Shown here: in pieces, positions 48,201 through 61,800 of the stretch
Layout of the letters: every line of letters starts with the position of its first letter
Position numbering within the stretch: the first letter of the stretch is position 1
DNA from: Isoetes taiwanensis
Taxonomy: Eukaryota; Streptophyta; Lycopodiopsida; Isoetales; Isoetaceae
NCBI GenBank assembly: GCA_021234155.1
Contig: JAJEKV010000080.1
Location: 4,565,989 to 4,629,988, forward strand
Direction: 5' to 3'
DNA length: 64,000 bases
The notes under the pieces: model-generated
Told to the model about the DNA's origin: nothing
What the model saw: the letters and a program-made list of their open reading frames with translations, nothing else
Databases searched by the model: none
Position numbers and translations under genes: made by a program

Positions 48201-49849
48201 TCTTAGTTGGGTGAACATGTGTGGTCTTCGCCAATTTAACTTGCTCCCCGGGCAATGTCGACATCCACGAGTCCATTAAGGAGACGAATCACCGTGCTCG
48301 ACGGCCAACACCCCCCCTCCACGTCAAGTCATTTCCGCGGAGGTCCCGCAAAATCGACAAGTAAAGGGCCTCAAAACATAAACCCCGTGGGTTGCCGTGT
48401 TCTAGAAGGGTTTGCGTTTTGAGGGCCGAGACTTGGTCTGTTGCACTTGGGACCTGGCCGAGAAGCGGCCCCAGAATACGGAGCAAGGGGAACCGACAGG
48501 CGGAGTTTGGGCATGTCCTCCTCCCGATGTGGCAAGTAGAAGTCGGGGGCACTTTTGCGATGGCAAGACATTCATAAATTCGCAATTAATGCATTTTCAT
48601 GCGAAAATAAATTCTGATTTTTGCCGGTGGATTCCTAATTCATCTCCAAAGACACAGCCCAATTTTCAAAATTTTCTGAGAAGGTCTAGGTCAAAGGGTT
48701 AGCATTAGAGCGGTCGGGGCAGCCCGTTGCGGGGCAACCCGAGCAGCACCCTTCCCCAAGTCAAATGAGGCCAGGGACCTTGCGGGGATCCCTCACAAGA
48801 GGGGAGAGTCCCACCCCAAGAGGCGGGATCCAAAAAGTTCCCCCAGCCCTTCCCAGCAACGCTCCCCTGGGATTGCACGCTAATGACCACCCTCCCGGGC
48901 CGGTTCCCCCTATCCCACCGTTGGATCCTCCGTCAGGCCCCTCTTGGGAAGGCCCAAAAGATTCCAGATCGGTCCCGGGAGAACTTGTCAAACCGCGGGC
49001 GCCCCCGAGGTCGGCCTTTGTATAAATCGCAGTGTTTTGTCGTTCGGGCCGGGGAGGCTCCTAATGGCAAATCGACCGCCAAATCGTCCCAATGGCAAAA
49101 TTACCCTATGGAGCAAGTTACAAAGTCAGGTTTTGCAAAGAAAAAAAACACTCACGCCCTCCACGACAAGATCCCGCATCCACATCCTAGGCCAATTGAT
49201 CACGAGTGTGATGGAAGTGAGCTACTTTGGCGCTTCTTGAGGTCGGGTGGTCTTCTTGCCACGGAACTTGGTCCCAGGGGCAATGTCGACGCTCGAGTCT
49301 ATTGGCGAGCCAAATCGTGATCCCTGAGAGGGAGGTCATCCATCCCCCTGTGGCCTTGGGAGAGGAAATTCAGGCAAGCTGCCTCCGGGATTTTAGGGTC
49401 CGTGTTCGCCGCCAACACCCCCCCACCCACGTCAAGTCACAAGCAAGGTCCCTTTACGAATCACAAGAAGAGGGCTCGAAACGTAAACCCCAGCCCAGGT
49501 TGCCGTGTTCTAGAAGGGTTTTGCGTTTTGGGGCCGAGACTTGTGCTGTTGCACTTGGGACCTGGCCCGGAAGCTGCAGCCGAGAATACCGGAGCAAGGG
49601 AACCGACGAGCCGGAGTTTGGGCCTGTCCTCCTCCCGATGTGGCAAGTAGAAGTTAGGGGCGCTTTTTGCGGTGGCAAGACATTCATAAATTCGCAATTA
49701 ATGCATTGTACGAAAATAAATTCTGATTTTTGCCAGCTGGATTCCTAATTCATCTCCAGCACTACAGCCCAATTTTCAAAATTTTCGGAGAAGGTCTAGA
49801 TCAAAGGGTTAGCATTAGAGCGGTCGGGGCAACCGTTGCGAGAAACCGA

Positions 49850-52800
49850 GCTGGCACCCTTCCCTAAGTCAAGCGAGGCCAGGGACCTTGCGGGGATCCC
49901 TCACAAGAGGGAGGAGTCCAGGACCCCAAGGCGGGATTCAAAAGTTCGAGGCAGCCTTCTGGCAGGGGCTCCCGATTGCAGCCGGCTACCACCACACACG
50001 GGCGGTTTTCTATCACCGGCCAGATTGGATCACCAGTTGGGGGCCCTCTTGAGAGGAGGCCCAGATTCAGAGATCGATCGGAGAACTTGTCAAACGCGTC
50101 TGGTCGGCCTTATAAACCGCGATGTTTTGTGGAATTGAACGCAGGGAATGGGAATGGCAAATCGACCCAAATCGTCGGAATGGCAAAGATTTCCCTGAGA
50201 CAGTTACAAGTCGTTTGCAAGAAAACACTCCGCCCTCCAGCCGGTATCATATCCACATCCCTGGTATTCTTCTAGTGTGATGGAAGTGAAGCTACTGCTA
50301 TATCTCGGCGCTCTTGGAGATCCGGGTGGTCTTAAGCTCTGGAGACAGTGGGGGCAATGTCGGCCGATTACGGAGTCTGATAGCGAGGAAACAAATCCGC
50401 GGTCCAGGAGGGAGGTCGCCCGGGAAGTCGAGTCAGGGCAGCAGGGGAGGAGAGGAGACCGAGAATAGCGGCCTGGGATTACAGGGTCGGCATGCCACCC
50501 CTCCGCGATCCAGAATCCTGGCGCAAGGTCGGCGAATCACGACAAAGGAGAGGGCCTCAGCTTGTCGCCACGTGGGTTTGTCGAGGGTTCTAGAAGGGTT
50601 TTGTTTGGGTAGAACTTGAGTGCAATTTACCTGGGAGGGCGTGTAGAGGCGCAGCCAGGAATGGGAGAAGGCCCGGCGAAGTTTGGGCACATCCTCCCTC
50701 CGGAGTGTAGCAGAAGTAGAGTCGAGCTTTCGCCGATGGCCGAACATTCATAAATTACTTGAATTAATGCATTGTCTGAAAATAAGTGCGATTTTTTGCC
50801 GGTGGTTCTAATTCATCTCCCGGCCTGCAGTAGAATTTTCAAAATTTTACCCCGGAGAAGGTCTAGAGTCAAGGGTTAGCGATAGAGCGATTAGGAGCGG
50901 CGTTCTTGGTGGCCGGGCACCCTTCCCAAGTCCAAGCGAGACCGGACCTGGGGGATCCCCTCAGGGGGAGGGAGCCCTGACCCCAAGAGGCGGGATCCAA
51001 AAAGTTCTAAAGGCGACCCCTCGGCAAAGGCCCCTGGGGTTGCACGTAATGACCACCCTCGGGCAGGTTCCCCTATCGGCCGTTGGATCCTCCGTTCGGG
51101 GACCCCCTCTTCGGGAAAGCCGAAAAAGATTCCGCATGGAAACGGAGAACTTGTCAAAACCGCGGGCTGAAGAGGCTCAGCCTTTGTATAAACCGGGCAG
51201 TGTTTTGTCGTTAGGCCTGGGAGGCTCGGGAATAAAATCGACCGCCAAATGGAATAGAATGGCGAAATTACCCCTGAGCAAGTTACAAAGTCGGTTTGCA
51301 AAGAAAGAAACACTCACGCTCTCCCATGACGATATCCACTCCCACATCCTGGTCAGTGACTACGGTGTGGTGATGCAGGCTTCTTGGAGGTCAAGTGGTC
51401 ATTACAGGCGGAGCTTTGGTCCCCGAGGGCAATGTCGGCGTTACGAGTCTATTAAGCGAGGGAGCCAAATCCCTTGATTTGAGGGGGGAGGTGTAGGTCG
51501 GAGTCCCCGGGGCCTTGGGGAGAATTGAGGGCAAAAGCGGCCTCGAGGGATTTTTAGGTCCGGTGCTCACGTCAACACCCCCCACTCCCGCGTCAAGTCA
51601 CGGTCAGAGTCGGTAGAATCGGGAGAGGGCCTCCAAAAGCGTAAAGCCTGTGGGTTGCGGAGTTCTAAAGGGTTTTCGTTTGGGGGCGAGACCTAGTTTG
51701 TTACCTTGGACACGGCGAGAGCTGGAAGCCAGAATCTACGGAGCAAAGGCGGCGGAGGCCGAAGTTTGAACTGTCCTCCTCGGAAATGTGCTTAGTATTA
51801 GAAGTCGGTAACTTTTGGGTAGCAAGACATTCATAAATTATAATTAATGCATTGTCTGAAAATAAATTCGATTTTTGCAATTTGGATTCCTAATTCATCT
51901 CGACACACAACCCAATTTTAGAAATTTTGAGGAAGGTCCTAGGTCAGGGTTAGCATTAGAGCGGTGGGGGCAGCAGTTTGCATGGCTGTGGCCCTTTTAG
52001 CAAACGGAGACCTGCGGGGATCCCTCCTGAGGGAGAGTCCGGAACCCCAAGAGGCGGGATCAAAAAGTTCAGAAAGCGACCCTTCTGTGGCTCCCGAGGG
52101 GGTTACCACGCTAATGATCACCCTCGGGCAGGTTCCCCTATCCGGCCAGATTGGATCCCTCCCAGATTCGGGGAGCCCCTCACCGGGAAGCCCAAAGATT
52201 CGAGATGGAGTCCGGAGAGCACCAATCAAGCCATGGGAAAGAATACGAAAATTGACCTTGCGCTGTTTTAATACGTTCGGGCTTGCGGGAGAGGCGCTCG
52301 AGGAATGGCAAATCGACAACTTCAAATGTCCAGGAATCACAGAATTACCCTAGGGAGCAGAAGGATTCTAAGTCGGTTTACAAAAGAAAAGCACTCCATA
52401 CCGGCGGTATCGCATCCATCTGAGCCAATTGACTACGAGGTGTGATGGAAGTGAGCTACTTTGGCTTCTTGGAGTGGTGGTCTTCACAGCCACGGAACTT
52501 GGTCCCGGGGGCAATGTCGGCGTTCTGAGTCAGTGGCGTGAGAGCCAAATGTGATTCAGAGGGTGCTGAGTGGTCAGGGCCTTGGGAGAATTAGACAGCT
52601 GACCTCAGGGGGACACAGGGTCCGTAAGTCCCAGCACCCCCCCTCCCGTCGTCGGTAGGTCAGTAGGAATGGGCAAGGGAGGGGCATCCAGAAACATAAA
52701 CCACGTAGGTTGCGGGGTTCTAGAAGGGTTTTGCGTTTGAAGTGAGACTTGATACGGTTACGCAGGACTGTGGCTACTGGCCAGAATCACGAACAGGGCG

Positions 52801-55800
52801 GAATGGGGTTTGGGCTTTGTCCTCACCTCATTCATGGCAAGTGATAGAAGTTAGGAAACTGCGGTGGCAAGACATTCATAAATTAGCGATTAATGCATTG
52901 TGCAATAAATTACGATTTTTGCGGTGGATTCTAATTCATCTCGGCCACGGCCGAATTTCAAAGACGCGGAGAAGGTCTAGGTCAAAGGGTTAGCATTAGA
53001 GCGATTAAGGCGGCCGTTGTTGAGAACAACAGAGGCAGCACCCTTCAGAATCAAAGGCCAAGACAGGGATCCCTCCTGAGGGAGGTGGGACCCGGTGAGT
53101 TCAAAAGTTTAAAATGACCCTTCGGCGGCTCCCCAGGAGTTTGCGTAATGACCACCCTCGGGGCAGTTCCCCTATCCAGAGCCAGTTGGATCCTCCGTTG
53201 GGGGCCCCTCTTGAAGGCCAAAGGTCGAATCGGTCAGGAGAACTTGTCAAATCGCGTCTGAGGAGTGCGACCTTATATAAGCAAAGTGTTTTGTCGTTCG
53301 AGACGGGGCCTTCCAGGAATAGCAAATCGACCACCTTAAATCGTCCGGAATGGCTGAAAATTACCCTTAGGGAGCAAGTTCTGAAATTGATTTTGCAAAA
53401 GAACACTCATACCCTCCGGCTTGTTATCCAGCATCCATCCCTAAACCAATTGGCTAAGGTGTGTGATGGAAGTGAGCTACTTTGGTAGCTTCTTGGGGTG
53501 GGTGGTCAGCCCTGGAACTTGGTCGGGAGACTATCGATGTTGAGTCTATTGGCCCGAGGTAAATCCCAGCGGTCCCGGGAGGGAATGCCCGTCAGATCCC
53601 GAGGCCTTGGGAGAGTGGGGGCAAGCGGCCCCTCAGGGATTTTAAGTGCAGTGCTCTGATCAGCACCCCCTCCCACATAAAGTCCACGAGCGCAGTCCGG
53701 CCGTCGACAAGGAGAGAGACCTCAAAGCTTGTGGCGTAAACCCCAGTAAGGTTACCCGAGTTCTAAAGAGAGGTTCGCGTTTTAGAGGCTAGGAACTTGA
53801 GTGCAATTGCACTTGGGACTGGCCGAGGCTTGGCCAGAGAATCTGAGCAAGAGGCCCGGCCGGGCCGGAGTTTGAGCATGTCTCCTCCCAGATGTGGCAA
53901 GTAGAAGTCGGTAGCTTTTAACGTGTAAAGACATTCATAAGTGTAATTAATGCATTTATGCGAAAATAAATTCTATGATTCTGCCCGTGGTTCCTAATTC
54001 ATCTCTCGGCCTACGGCCAATTGTGAAATTTTAGGAGAAAGGTCTAGGTCAAAGGGTTAGCATTAGAGCGATTAGGGCGGCGGGTTGCGGGAGCAGGCGG
54101 CACCCCTCCCAAGTCAAGCGGGGCGGGACCTTGCGGGGATCCCTCCTGAGAGGGAGAGTGCGGACAGGCGGGGATCCCGAAAAGTTTAAAACAGCGCTCC
54201 CGGGGTTACACGCTAATGACCACCCTCCCGGGAGCGGTTCCCCTATCCGTAGTTGGATCCTCGGATTCGAGGCCCCTCTTGAGAGCCCAAAAGATTCAGA
54301 TGGGTCAGGAGAACTTGTGGCAGGCGTCTGAGGAATTAGGCCTTGTATAAGCTATGCCGGTGTTTTGTCATTAGAGACGCAGGGAGGCTCGGGAATGCTT
54401 GAAATCGATACTACCAAATCGTCGAGAATCATAGAAATTACCCTAGGGAGCAAGTTATAAGAGTCGGTTCTGAAAAGAAAGAAACACTCCACGCCCTCCC
54501 GCGAGCCGATCATCCCACATCCCTAGGCCGGTGGCTGAAGTGTGATGGAAGTGAGCTACTTTGGCTTCTTAGAGTCCGAGGTGGTCTTAAGCCTGGAACT
54601 TGGTTCCCGGGGGCAATGTCGGCGTTAGAGTCCATTGTGAGAAACCATCCCTTGGTCCCGGAGAGGGAGGTTACCCGTCCGGAGTCCCCGGGGCCTTGGG
54701 GAGAGGAAGTCGAGAACAGCGGCCTCGAGGATTTTAGGGTCCCGCTCACGAAGCGTCCGGCACCCCCACTCCCGCGTCGGAGTCGAGGCATGAGTCGGTA
54801 GAATCGACAAAGGAGAGGGGCCTCGAGAAACATAAATACGTGGGTTGCCCGGGTTCTAGAAGGGTTTAGTTTTGGAAGTAGGGCGTGCATTGCGCAGGAC
54901 GGCAGGCTGCGTAGGAATAGGAGCAAAGAGGCCCGGCGGACGGAGTTGGAGCTGTCACTCCTCAGATGTAGTAGAAGTTAGGTGCTTTTGCGATTGGCAA
55001 GACATTCTTAAATTAAGCAATTAATGCGTAAACAAATTCGATTTTTGCCGGTGGTTTACTAATTCATCTCCAGGCTGACCCAATTTCCAAGATTTTAGGA
55101 GAAGGTCTGGGTCGGGTTAGCATTGACGGTCGGGCAGCCGTTCGCGGGGAACAGCAGAGCAGCACCCGCCCAAGTCAAGCGAGGCCAAGACGCGGGGATC
55201 CCTCACAGAGGGAGAGTCCGGGACCCGAGGCCGGGATTCAAAAAGTTCGGCTGACCCTTCTGGCGCTCCTGAGGGAGTTGCTGCATGTGACCACCCTCGG
55301 GGCAGGTTCCCCTATCCGGCCGTTGGATCCCTCCCGGATTCGGGGCCCCTCTTTGGGAAAGGCCCAAAAGATTCAAGAATCTGATCAGGAGAACTTGTCA
55401 AATGTGGCGTCCCCGAGGTCGGCCTTGTATAGCCCAAGTGTTTTGTCGTTAGAACTGCAGGGGCAGCTCAGGAATAACATCGACCACTTGTCGTCAGGAA
55501 TAGGCAGAAATTACCCTTGGGAGCAAGTTACAAAGTGGAGTTTGCAAAGAAAGGAACACTCATGCCCTCCCGCGGCGGTATCGCGTCCACATCTACAGGC
55601 CAATTGACTACGAGGGGTGTGATGGAAGTAGGCTACTGGCTTCTTGGAGGTCGGAGTGTACAGCCCGCAGACGTTCCCGAGGAGCATGTGATGTTACGAG
55701 TCTATTAGCGAGAGCCGTCAGCGATTGGGAGAGGGGGAGGTCAGCGTGTCGGAGTCGAGGGCCTTGGGGAGAGAAATTAGTAGCGGCCTCAGAGAGAGGA

Positions 55801-58800
55801 TTACAGGAGTGCGTGCTCACAGCGTCAACACCCCCACTCCCACGTCGAGAATCCGCAGCATAAAGGTCAGCCCAAGACTCGACAGAGAACCTCAAAGCAT
55901 GCTCTGTGGGTTGCGGGGTTAGAAGGGTTTGCGTTTTGGGGAGACAGTGCATTTGCACTTAGGACTGTGCAGAAGAACAAGTAGAATGGGCAGGGAGGCC
56001 CGGGCCCGGGTTTGAGCATGTCCTCCTCAGATGTGGCAAGTAGAGTCGAGCACTAGGTGGCAAGACATTCGTAAATTCGCGATTAATGCGTTGTCTGAAA
56101 ATAAATTCGTTTTTGCTTGGATTCTAATTCATCTCCGACACCATTGGTGTCGAGAATTTTAGGAGAAGGTCTAGGTCAAAGGGTTAGCATTAGAGCGTTA
56201 GGCGGATTCTTGAGGCCCGGCCAGAGGCAGCACCCTTCCCAAAGTCAGCGAGGCGGGACCTTGGGGGTCCCTCACAAGGAGTCACGGACTAAGAGGCGGG
56301 ATCAAAGGTTCTAGAGGCAGCCCTTCCCAGCAGCGCTCCCAAGGGGTGCCGCTAATGACCACCCTCCGGGAGCAGGTTCCCCTATCCAGAAATGGTTGGA
56401 TCCTCGGTTCGGGGGCCCCTCTTGGAAGGCCCAAGATTCCGAGATGGGTCAGGAGAACTTGTCCAAGCCAGCAGGCGTCAGTGCGGCCTTGTATAAGCTA
56501 GGTGTTTTGTCATTGAACTGTAGGGGAGGCTCTGAGAGATGGCAAATGCGACCTGCCAAATGGAGTAGAATGCAGAAATTACCCACAGGGGCAAGGTTGT
56601 AAAAGTGGGTTTTGCAAAGAAGAAGCCTCCGCAGCCCTCCACACGGCGGTATCCCAGCATCCCACGTACAAGGCCCGAGGTGTTGACTACAGTGTGATGG
56701 AAGTGAGCTACTTTGGCTTCTTAGAGGTGGGGTGGTCTTCAGCCCTGGGAGACTTGGATTCAGAGGAGCAATGTCGGCCGTTCAGGAAGTCCATTAAAGC
56801 GAGAGCCAAAATCCTTGGTCCAGGGAGAGGGAGGTTGCGGTCGTCCCAGAGGCAGGAGAGAAGTGGGGCAACTGACCTCAGGGGGCCTAGGAGTCCCGTA
56901 AGTCAACACCCCCTCCCACGTCCAAGTCGGTATAAAGGTCCCAGTAGGAGGAATAAATGAGAGAGCCTCGAAACATAAACCACAGCCGGGTTGCGGGGTT
57001 TAAGAAAGGGTTTTAGTTTTGGTAGAACTTTCAGTCTGTTGCACTTGGGACTGTGAAGAAATGCCGGCCAGAATCACAGACAGGGGGCCCGGCGGGCCGG
57101 AGTTTGGGCCTGTCCTCCTCAGACTGGCAGTAGAAGTTAGAGCTTTTGGTGGCAAGACATTCATAAATTAAGCAGTGTGTTGTCACGAAAATAAATTCGA
57201 TTTTTGCCGATTTGGATTCCTAATTCATCTCAGGCTACGGCCAATTTCAAGATTTTGAGGAGAAGGTCTAGGTCAAAGGGTTAGCATTAGAGCAGTCGGG
57301 GCAGCGGTTGCGGAGACAGCAGAGTGGCACCCCTTCCCCAGAATCAAGCGAGGCCGGGACCTTGGGGGGATCCCTCACAAGGGGAGAGTCCAGGACCCAA
57401 GAGGCGGGATCAAAAGTTCCAGAAGGCTGACCCTTCTGGCAGAGCTCAGGGGCTGCCCAGGCTAATGATCACCCTCCCGGGGCAGGTTCCCCTATCCGGC
57501 CAGGTTGGATCCTCCGGATTCGGGGGCCCCTCTTGGGGAAGGCCCAAAAGATTCGAGATAGGTCAGAGAACTTGTCAAGCCTTGAGCGTCTGAGGTCGGC
57601 CCATAGCTGCGGTGTTTGTCGTTTGGGGCAGGAGGCTCAGGAATGGCAAGCTCGACCACTGCCAAATGTCCCGGGAATGCGAAATTACCCTAGGGAGCAA
57701 GTTACAAAGTGGGTTTTGCGAAGAAACACTCACGCCCACTCGTGGTGCCATCATCCACATCCTGGGCCGGTGTTTCTGAGGTGTGATGGAAGTGAGCTAC
57801 TTTGGGCGGTTCTTGGAGGTGGGTGGATGTACAGCCCACGGAACTTGGTCCCCGGGGGGCAATCACCGGCGTTCCGGGAGTCCGTGTGAGGAGCAATCCT
57901 TGATTCGAGAGGGGAGGTGCTTGCCGTCAGGTCAGGGCAGGGGAGAGGGTGAGACAGCGGCCTCGAGGGGGGATTTTAGGGTCCCGGCTCGCGTCAACAC
58001 CCCCACTCCCGCGTCAAGAGTCGAGCGCAAAGGTCAGTGAATCCCGTGAGAGAGAGACCCCTCCGGCTCCTCGCTCCCCAGTGGGTTTACGCGAGGTTCT
58101 AGAAGGGTTTGCGTTTGGGGTAGAGACTTGAGTACATTGCACTTGGGACTGGCCAGGAAAAATTTGGAAGCCCGAGAATCTCTGAACAAGAGGCTGGCCG
58201 GGCCGGGTTGGGCACATCCTCCTCAGGTGGCAGAGTAGAGTTGGGGAAACTTTGGGTGTAGGGCAGTTGGGGTGCCCAGTGTGCATTTGTGCGAAAATAA
58301 ATTGATTTTTTTGCCGGTGGATTCCTAGTTCATCTCAGCACCGGCCCAATTTCCAAGATTTTTGGGAGAGGTCTGGGTCAAGGTTAGCATTAGAGCGGTG
58401 GGGCAGCAGGTGCGGGGAGCAGAGGCAGCCTCCCAAGTCCAAGCGAGGCCGGACCTTGCAGGGATCCCTCCTGAGAGGGAGAGTCCAGGACCCCAAGAGG
58501 CGGGATTCAAAAAAGTTCCCGAGAGCAGCCCTTCACAGCGGCTCCCAGGGGGTGCAGCTAATGGCCACCCTCGGGCGTTTCCTATAGATCGTTGGATCCT
58601 CGGATTGAGGCCCCTCTTCGGGAAGGCCCAAGATTCGGATGGGTCAAAGGAAGAACTTAATCCCAGCTACTTGGGAAATCGAGGTGCGGCCTTGTATAAG
58701 CAGAAGTGTTTTGTCGTTAGGGCACTTGGGAGGCTCAGGAATGGCAAATGCGACCTTAAGTGATAGAGATGGCCGAAATTACCCTAGAGAGCAAGTTAAA

Positions 58801-61800
58801 AAGTGGAGTTTGCAAAGAAAAGAAACACTCAGCCCTCCATGACCGGTATCGCATCCACATCCCCAGGCCAATTGACTCACGAGTGTGGCGTTAGAGTAGG
58901 CACTTTTGAGCCTTGGAAGTGGGAGTGGTCTTCCCCAGCGGCCGAACTTGGTCCCAGGGGGCAATGTCGGCGTTCCCCGAGAGTCTATTAAGCGAGGAAC
59001 CAAATCCTTGGTCCGGGAGGGAGGTCGCTCGTCAGATCGAGGGCCTTAGGAGAGAGAGATTGAGGGGCAAAGGCGGCCTCAGGAGGATTTTAAGTGCAAT
59101 GCTCTGGCGTCAACACCCCACTCCCGATCAAGTCCGCAGTATGAGTCCCGTGAGAATCACGGCCAGGAGGGCCTCGGCAGTAAACCAGAGTGGGTTTACC
59201 CGGGTTCTAGAAAGGGTTTTGCGTTTTGAAGTGAGAGACTTGGTCTGGTGCAGGACACTGGCCTGTAGAAATCACGGAGCAAAAGAGGCCAGCAGACCCA
59301 GGGGAACGGCCCGTATGCCTCCTCCCGTCATGGCAAATAAGTCCGAGTAACTTTTGATGCTTGAACATTCATAAATTCGCAATTAATGCATTATGCGAAA
59401 ATAAATTACGATTTTGCAATTTAGTTTCATTGTCTCATTACTGACCCAATTTTAAAATTTTTGAGGAGAAGGTCGAGGTCAAAGTTCAGCATTAGAGCGG
59501 TCCGGAGGCAGTTGCGAGGCAGCGGCAGCACCCTTCCACAGGTAAAGCGGGGTAGGACATGCGGGGGATCCCTCACGAGGGAGTGGGACCCAGTAGGGAT
59601 CCAAAAAGAAGTTCAGGCGACCCTTCCTTCTTGGCTGCATGTGATCCACCCTCTCAGGGCGGTTCCCCTATCAGGCCCGGATTTGGATCCTCGTTCGAGG
59701 GAGCCCCTCTTGAGGAAGGCCCAAAAGATTCGAATCGGTCAGGGAGAACATCAAGCAGCGGGGTGTCACGAGTGACCTTGTATAAGCCGCGGTGTTTTTG
59801 TCGTCCAGGAACTAGGAGACTCCAGGAATGGCAAATCGACCTGTCAAAATCGTCGGGGTAAATTACCCTAGGGAGCAAGTTACAGGTGGGTTTGCCAAAG
59901 AAAGAAGTACTCCACGCCCTCCCGCGACATTATCGCATCCACATCACAGGCCAATTGACTGCAGGTGTGATGGAAGTAGGCTACTTTGAAGGCTTCTTGG
60001 AGGAGTCCGAGGTGAGGTCTTGGCTACGAGAGCAGTCCCGAGGGCAATGTCGGCGTTGAGTCAGATCCATCCCGGGGCTTGGGAGAGAGAACAAGCGGCC
60101 TCAGAATTTTAAAGTCCCACTTCTGAGTCAACACCCTCCACGTCGGGGAAATCCGCAGCGCAAGAGTCAATGCGAATCCCGACAGAGGGCCTCAGAAATG
60201 TAAACCCTTTGGGTTGCCGGGTTCTAGAAGGGTTTAGCGTTTGGGGGCGGGGCAGTGCAGGACTGGCCAGAAGGCTGCAGTAGAGAATGGGAGCAAGAGG
60301 CCCGTGGTGGAGTTTAGTCTGTCCTCCTCCCGTGTAAGTAAGTCGGTACTTTGCTTCATAAATTACGCCCAGTGTGCATTGTCTGAAAATAAATTACGAT
60401 TTTTGTATTTTGGATTCACACAATTCATCTCTCGGCCTACGGCCAATTTTTGAGGGGTACTGGGAGAAAGGTCTAGGTCAAAGGGTTAACGCATTAGAAT
60501 GAAATTCCGAGGCTGACCCGATGCGGAACAGCCGTGGCACCCTTCCCCAGAATCAAGCGAGGCGGAGACCTTGAGGGGATCCCTGAGAGGAGAGAGTCCG
60601 GACCCAGGCGGGATCAAAAGTTCAGCAGCGCTCCCGGGGGGTTGCCGCTGTGACCTACCCTCCGGGGAGCGGTTTACTATCCGTGGGTGGATCCTCCGGA
60701 TTCGGGAGCCCCTCTTGGGGAAGGCCCAAAAGATTCAGTCGGTCGGGAGAACTTGTCAGCGGGGGCATCACGGTATGCCTTATAAGCAAAGTGTTTTGTC
60801 GTTGAACCTTGGGAGGCTTCCGGGAATGGCAAATAAACCACTGCCAAATGCGTCGAGAGATAGGCGAAATTACCACAGAGCAAGTTACAAAGTCGGTTTG
60901 CAAAATAAAAAGAAACACTCCGCCCTCCCGCAGCGGTTATCGCATCACATCTGAGGCAAGGTGGCCTCACAGTGTGATGGAAATTATGAGCTACTTTAGG
61001 CCCGCTTCTTGGAGAGTGGTGTGGTCTTACAGCCCACGGAACTTGGTCCCAGGGGCAGCTCGGCGGTCCCCGGAGATCTGGCAGAAGTGCGTGGTCCAGG
61101 GCGCAGGAGAAGACAGGGAACTGGCTGGAGGACAGGGCCGTGGCATGGCACACTCCCGCGTGATGCGCGAGATAGGCGTCCAGGAGGCCTCAAAGCGCAA
61201 CCTGCTTGGGGTGCGGGTTCCTAGAAGGGTTTGCGTTTTGGGGGCCCAGGACTTGGTCTGTTACACTTGGGACTGGCAGAGAGCTGCTGGCGAGAATGTG
61301 GAGCAAGAGGCCCGGCGGAGCAAAGTTTGGGCACTGTCCTCCTCTAGATGTGGCAAGTAGAAATTCGAGAGCTTTTGCAGCAAGACATTCATAGAATTAA
61401 TTAATGCATTGTACAAAAATAAATTCGATTTTTTGCCATTTGGATTCCTAATTCATCTCGGCCTACTGACCCAATTTACCAGGGAGGTACGGAGGAGTCT
61501 GGAGTGAGGTTAGCATTAGAGCGGTCAGGCTGACCCGGGACTACTTAGGAACAGCCAGAGCGCCCTTCCCCAAAGTCAGAGGCGAGGACCTTGCGGGGGG
61601 ATCCCCTCCTGAGGGGAAGTCTGGACCCTGGCCGGGATCAAAAAGTTCCAGAGAGCAGCCCTTCTGGCGCTCCCTGGGGGTTGCAGCTAATGACCAGCTC
61701 GGGCAGGTTCCTCTCAGGCCAGTTGGATCCCTCCGTTCCGGGGCCTCTTGAAGGCCAAAGATTCGAATCGGTCAGGAGAACTTGTCAAACATGAGGGAGT

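Noticed and set aside
48765-49748. Long plus-strand ORFs in the first macrosatellite units
   Set aside because: They are not kept in frame or sequence in later units and arise from GC-rich composition. No domain is recognisable.
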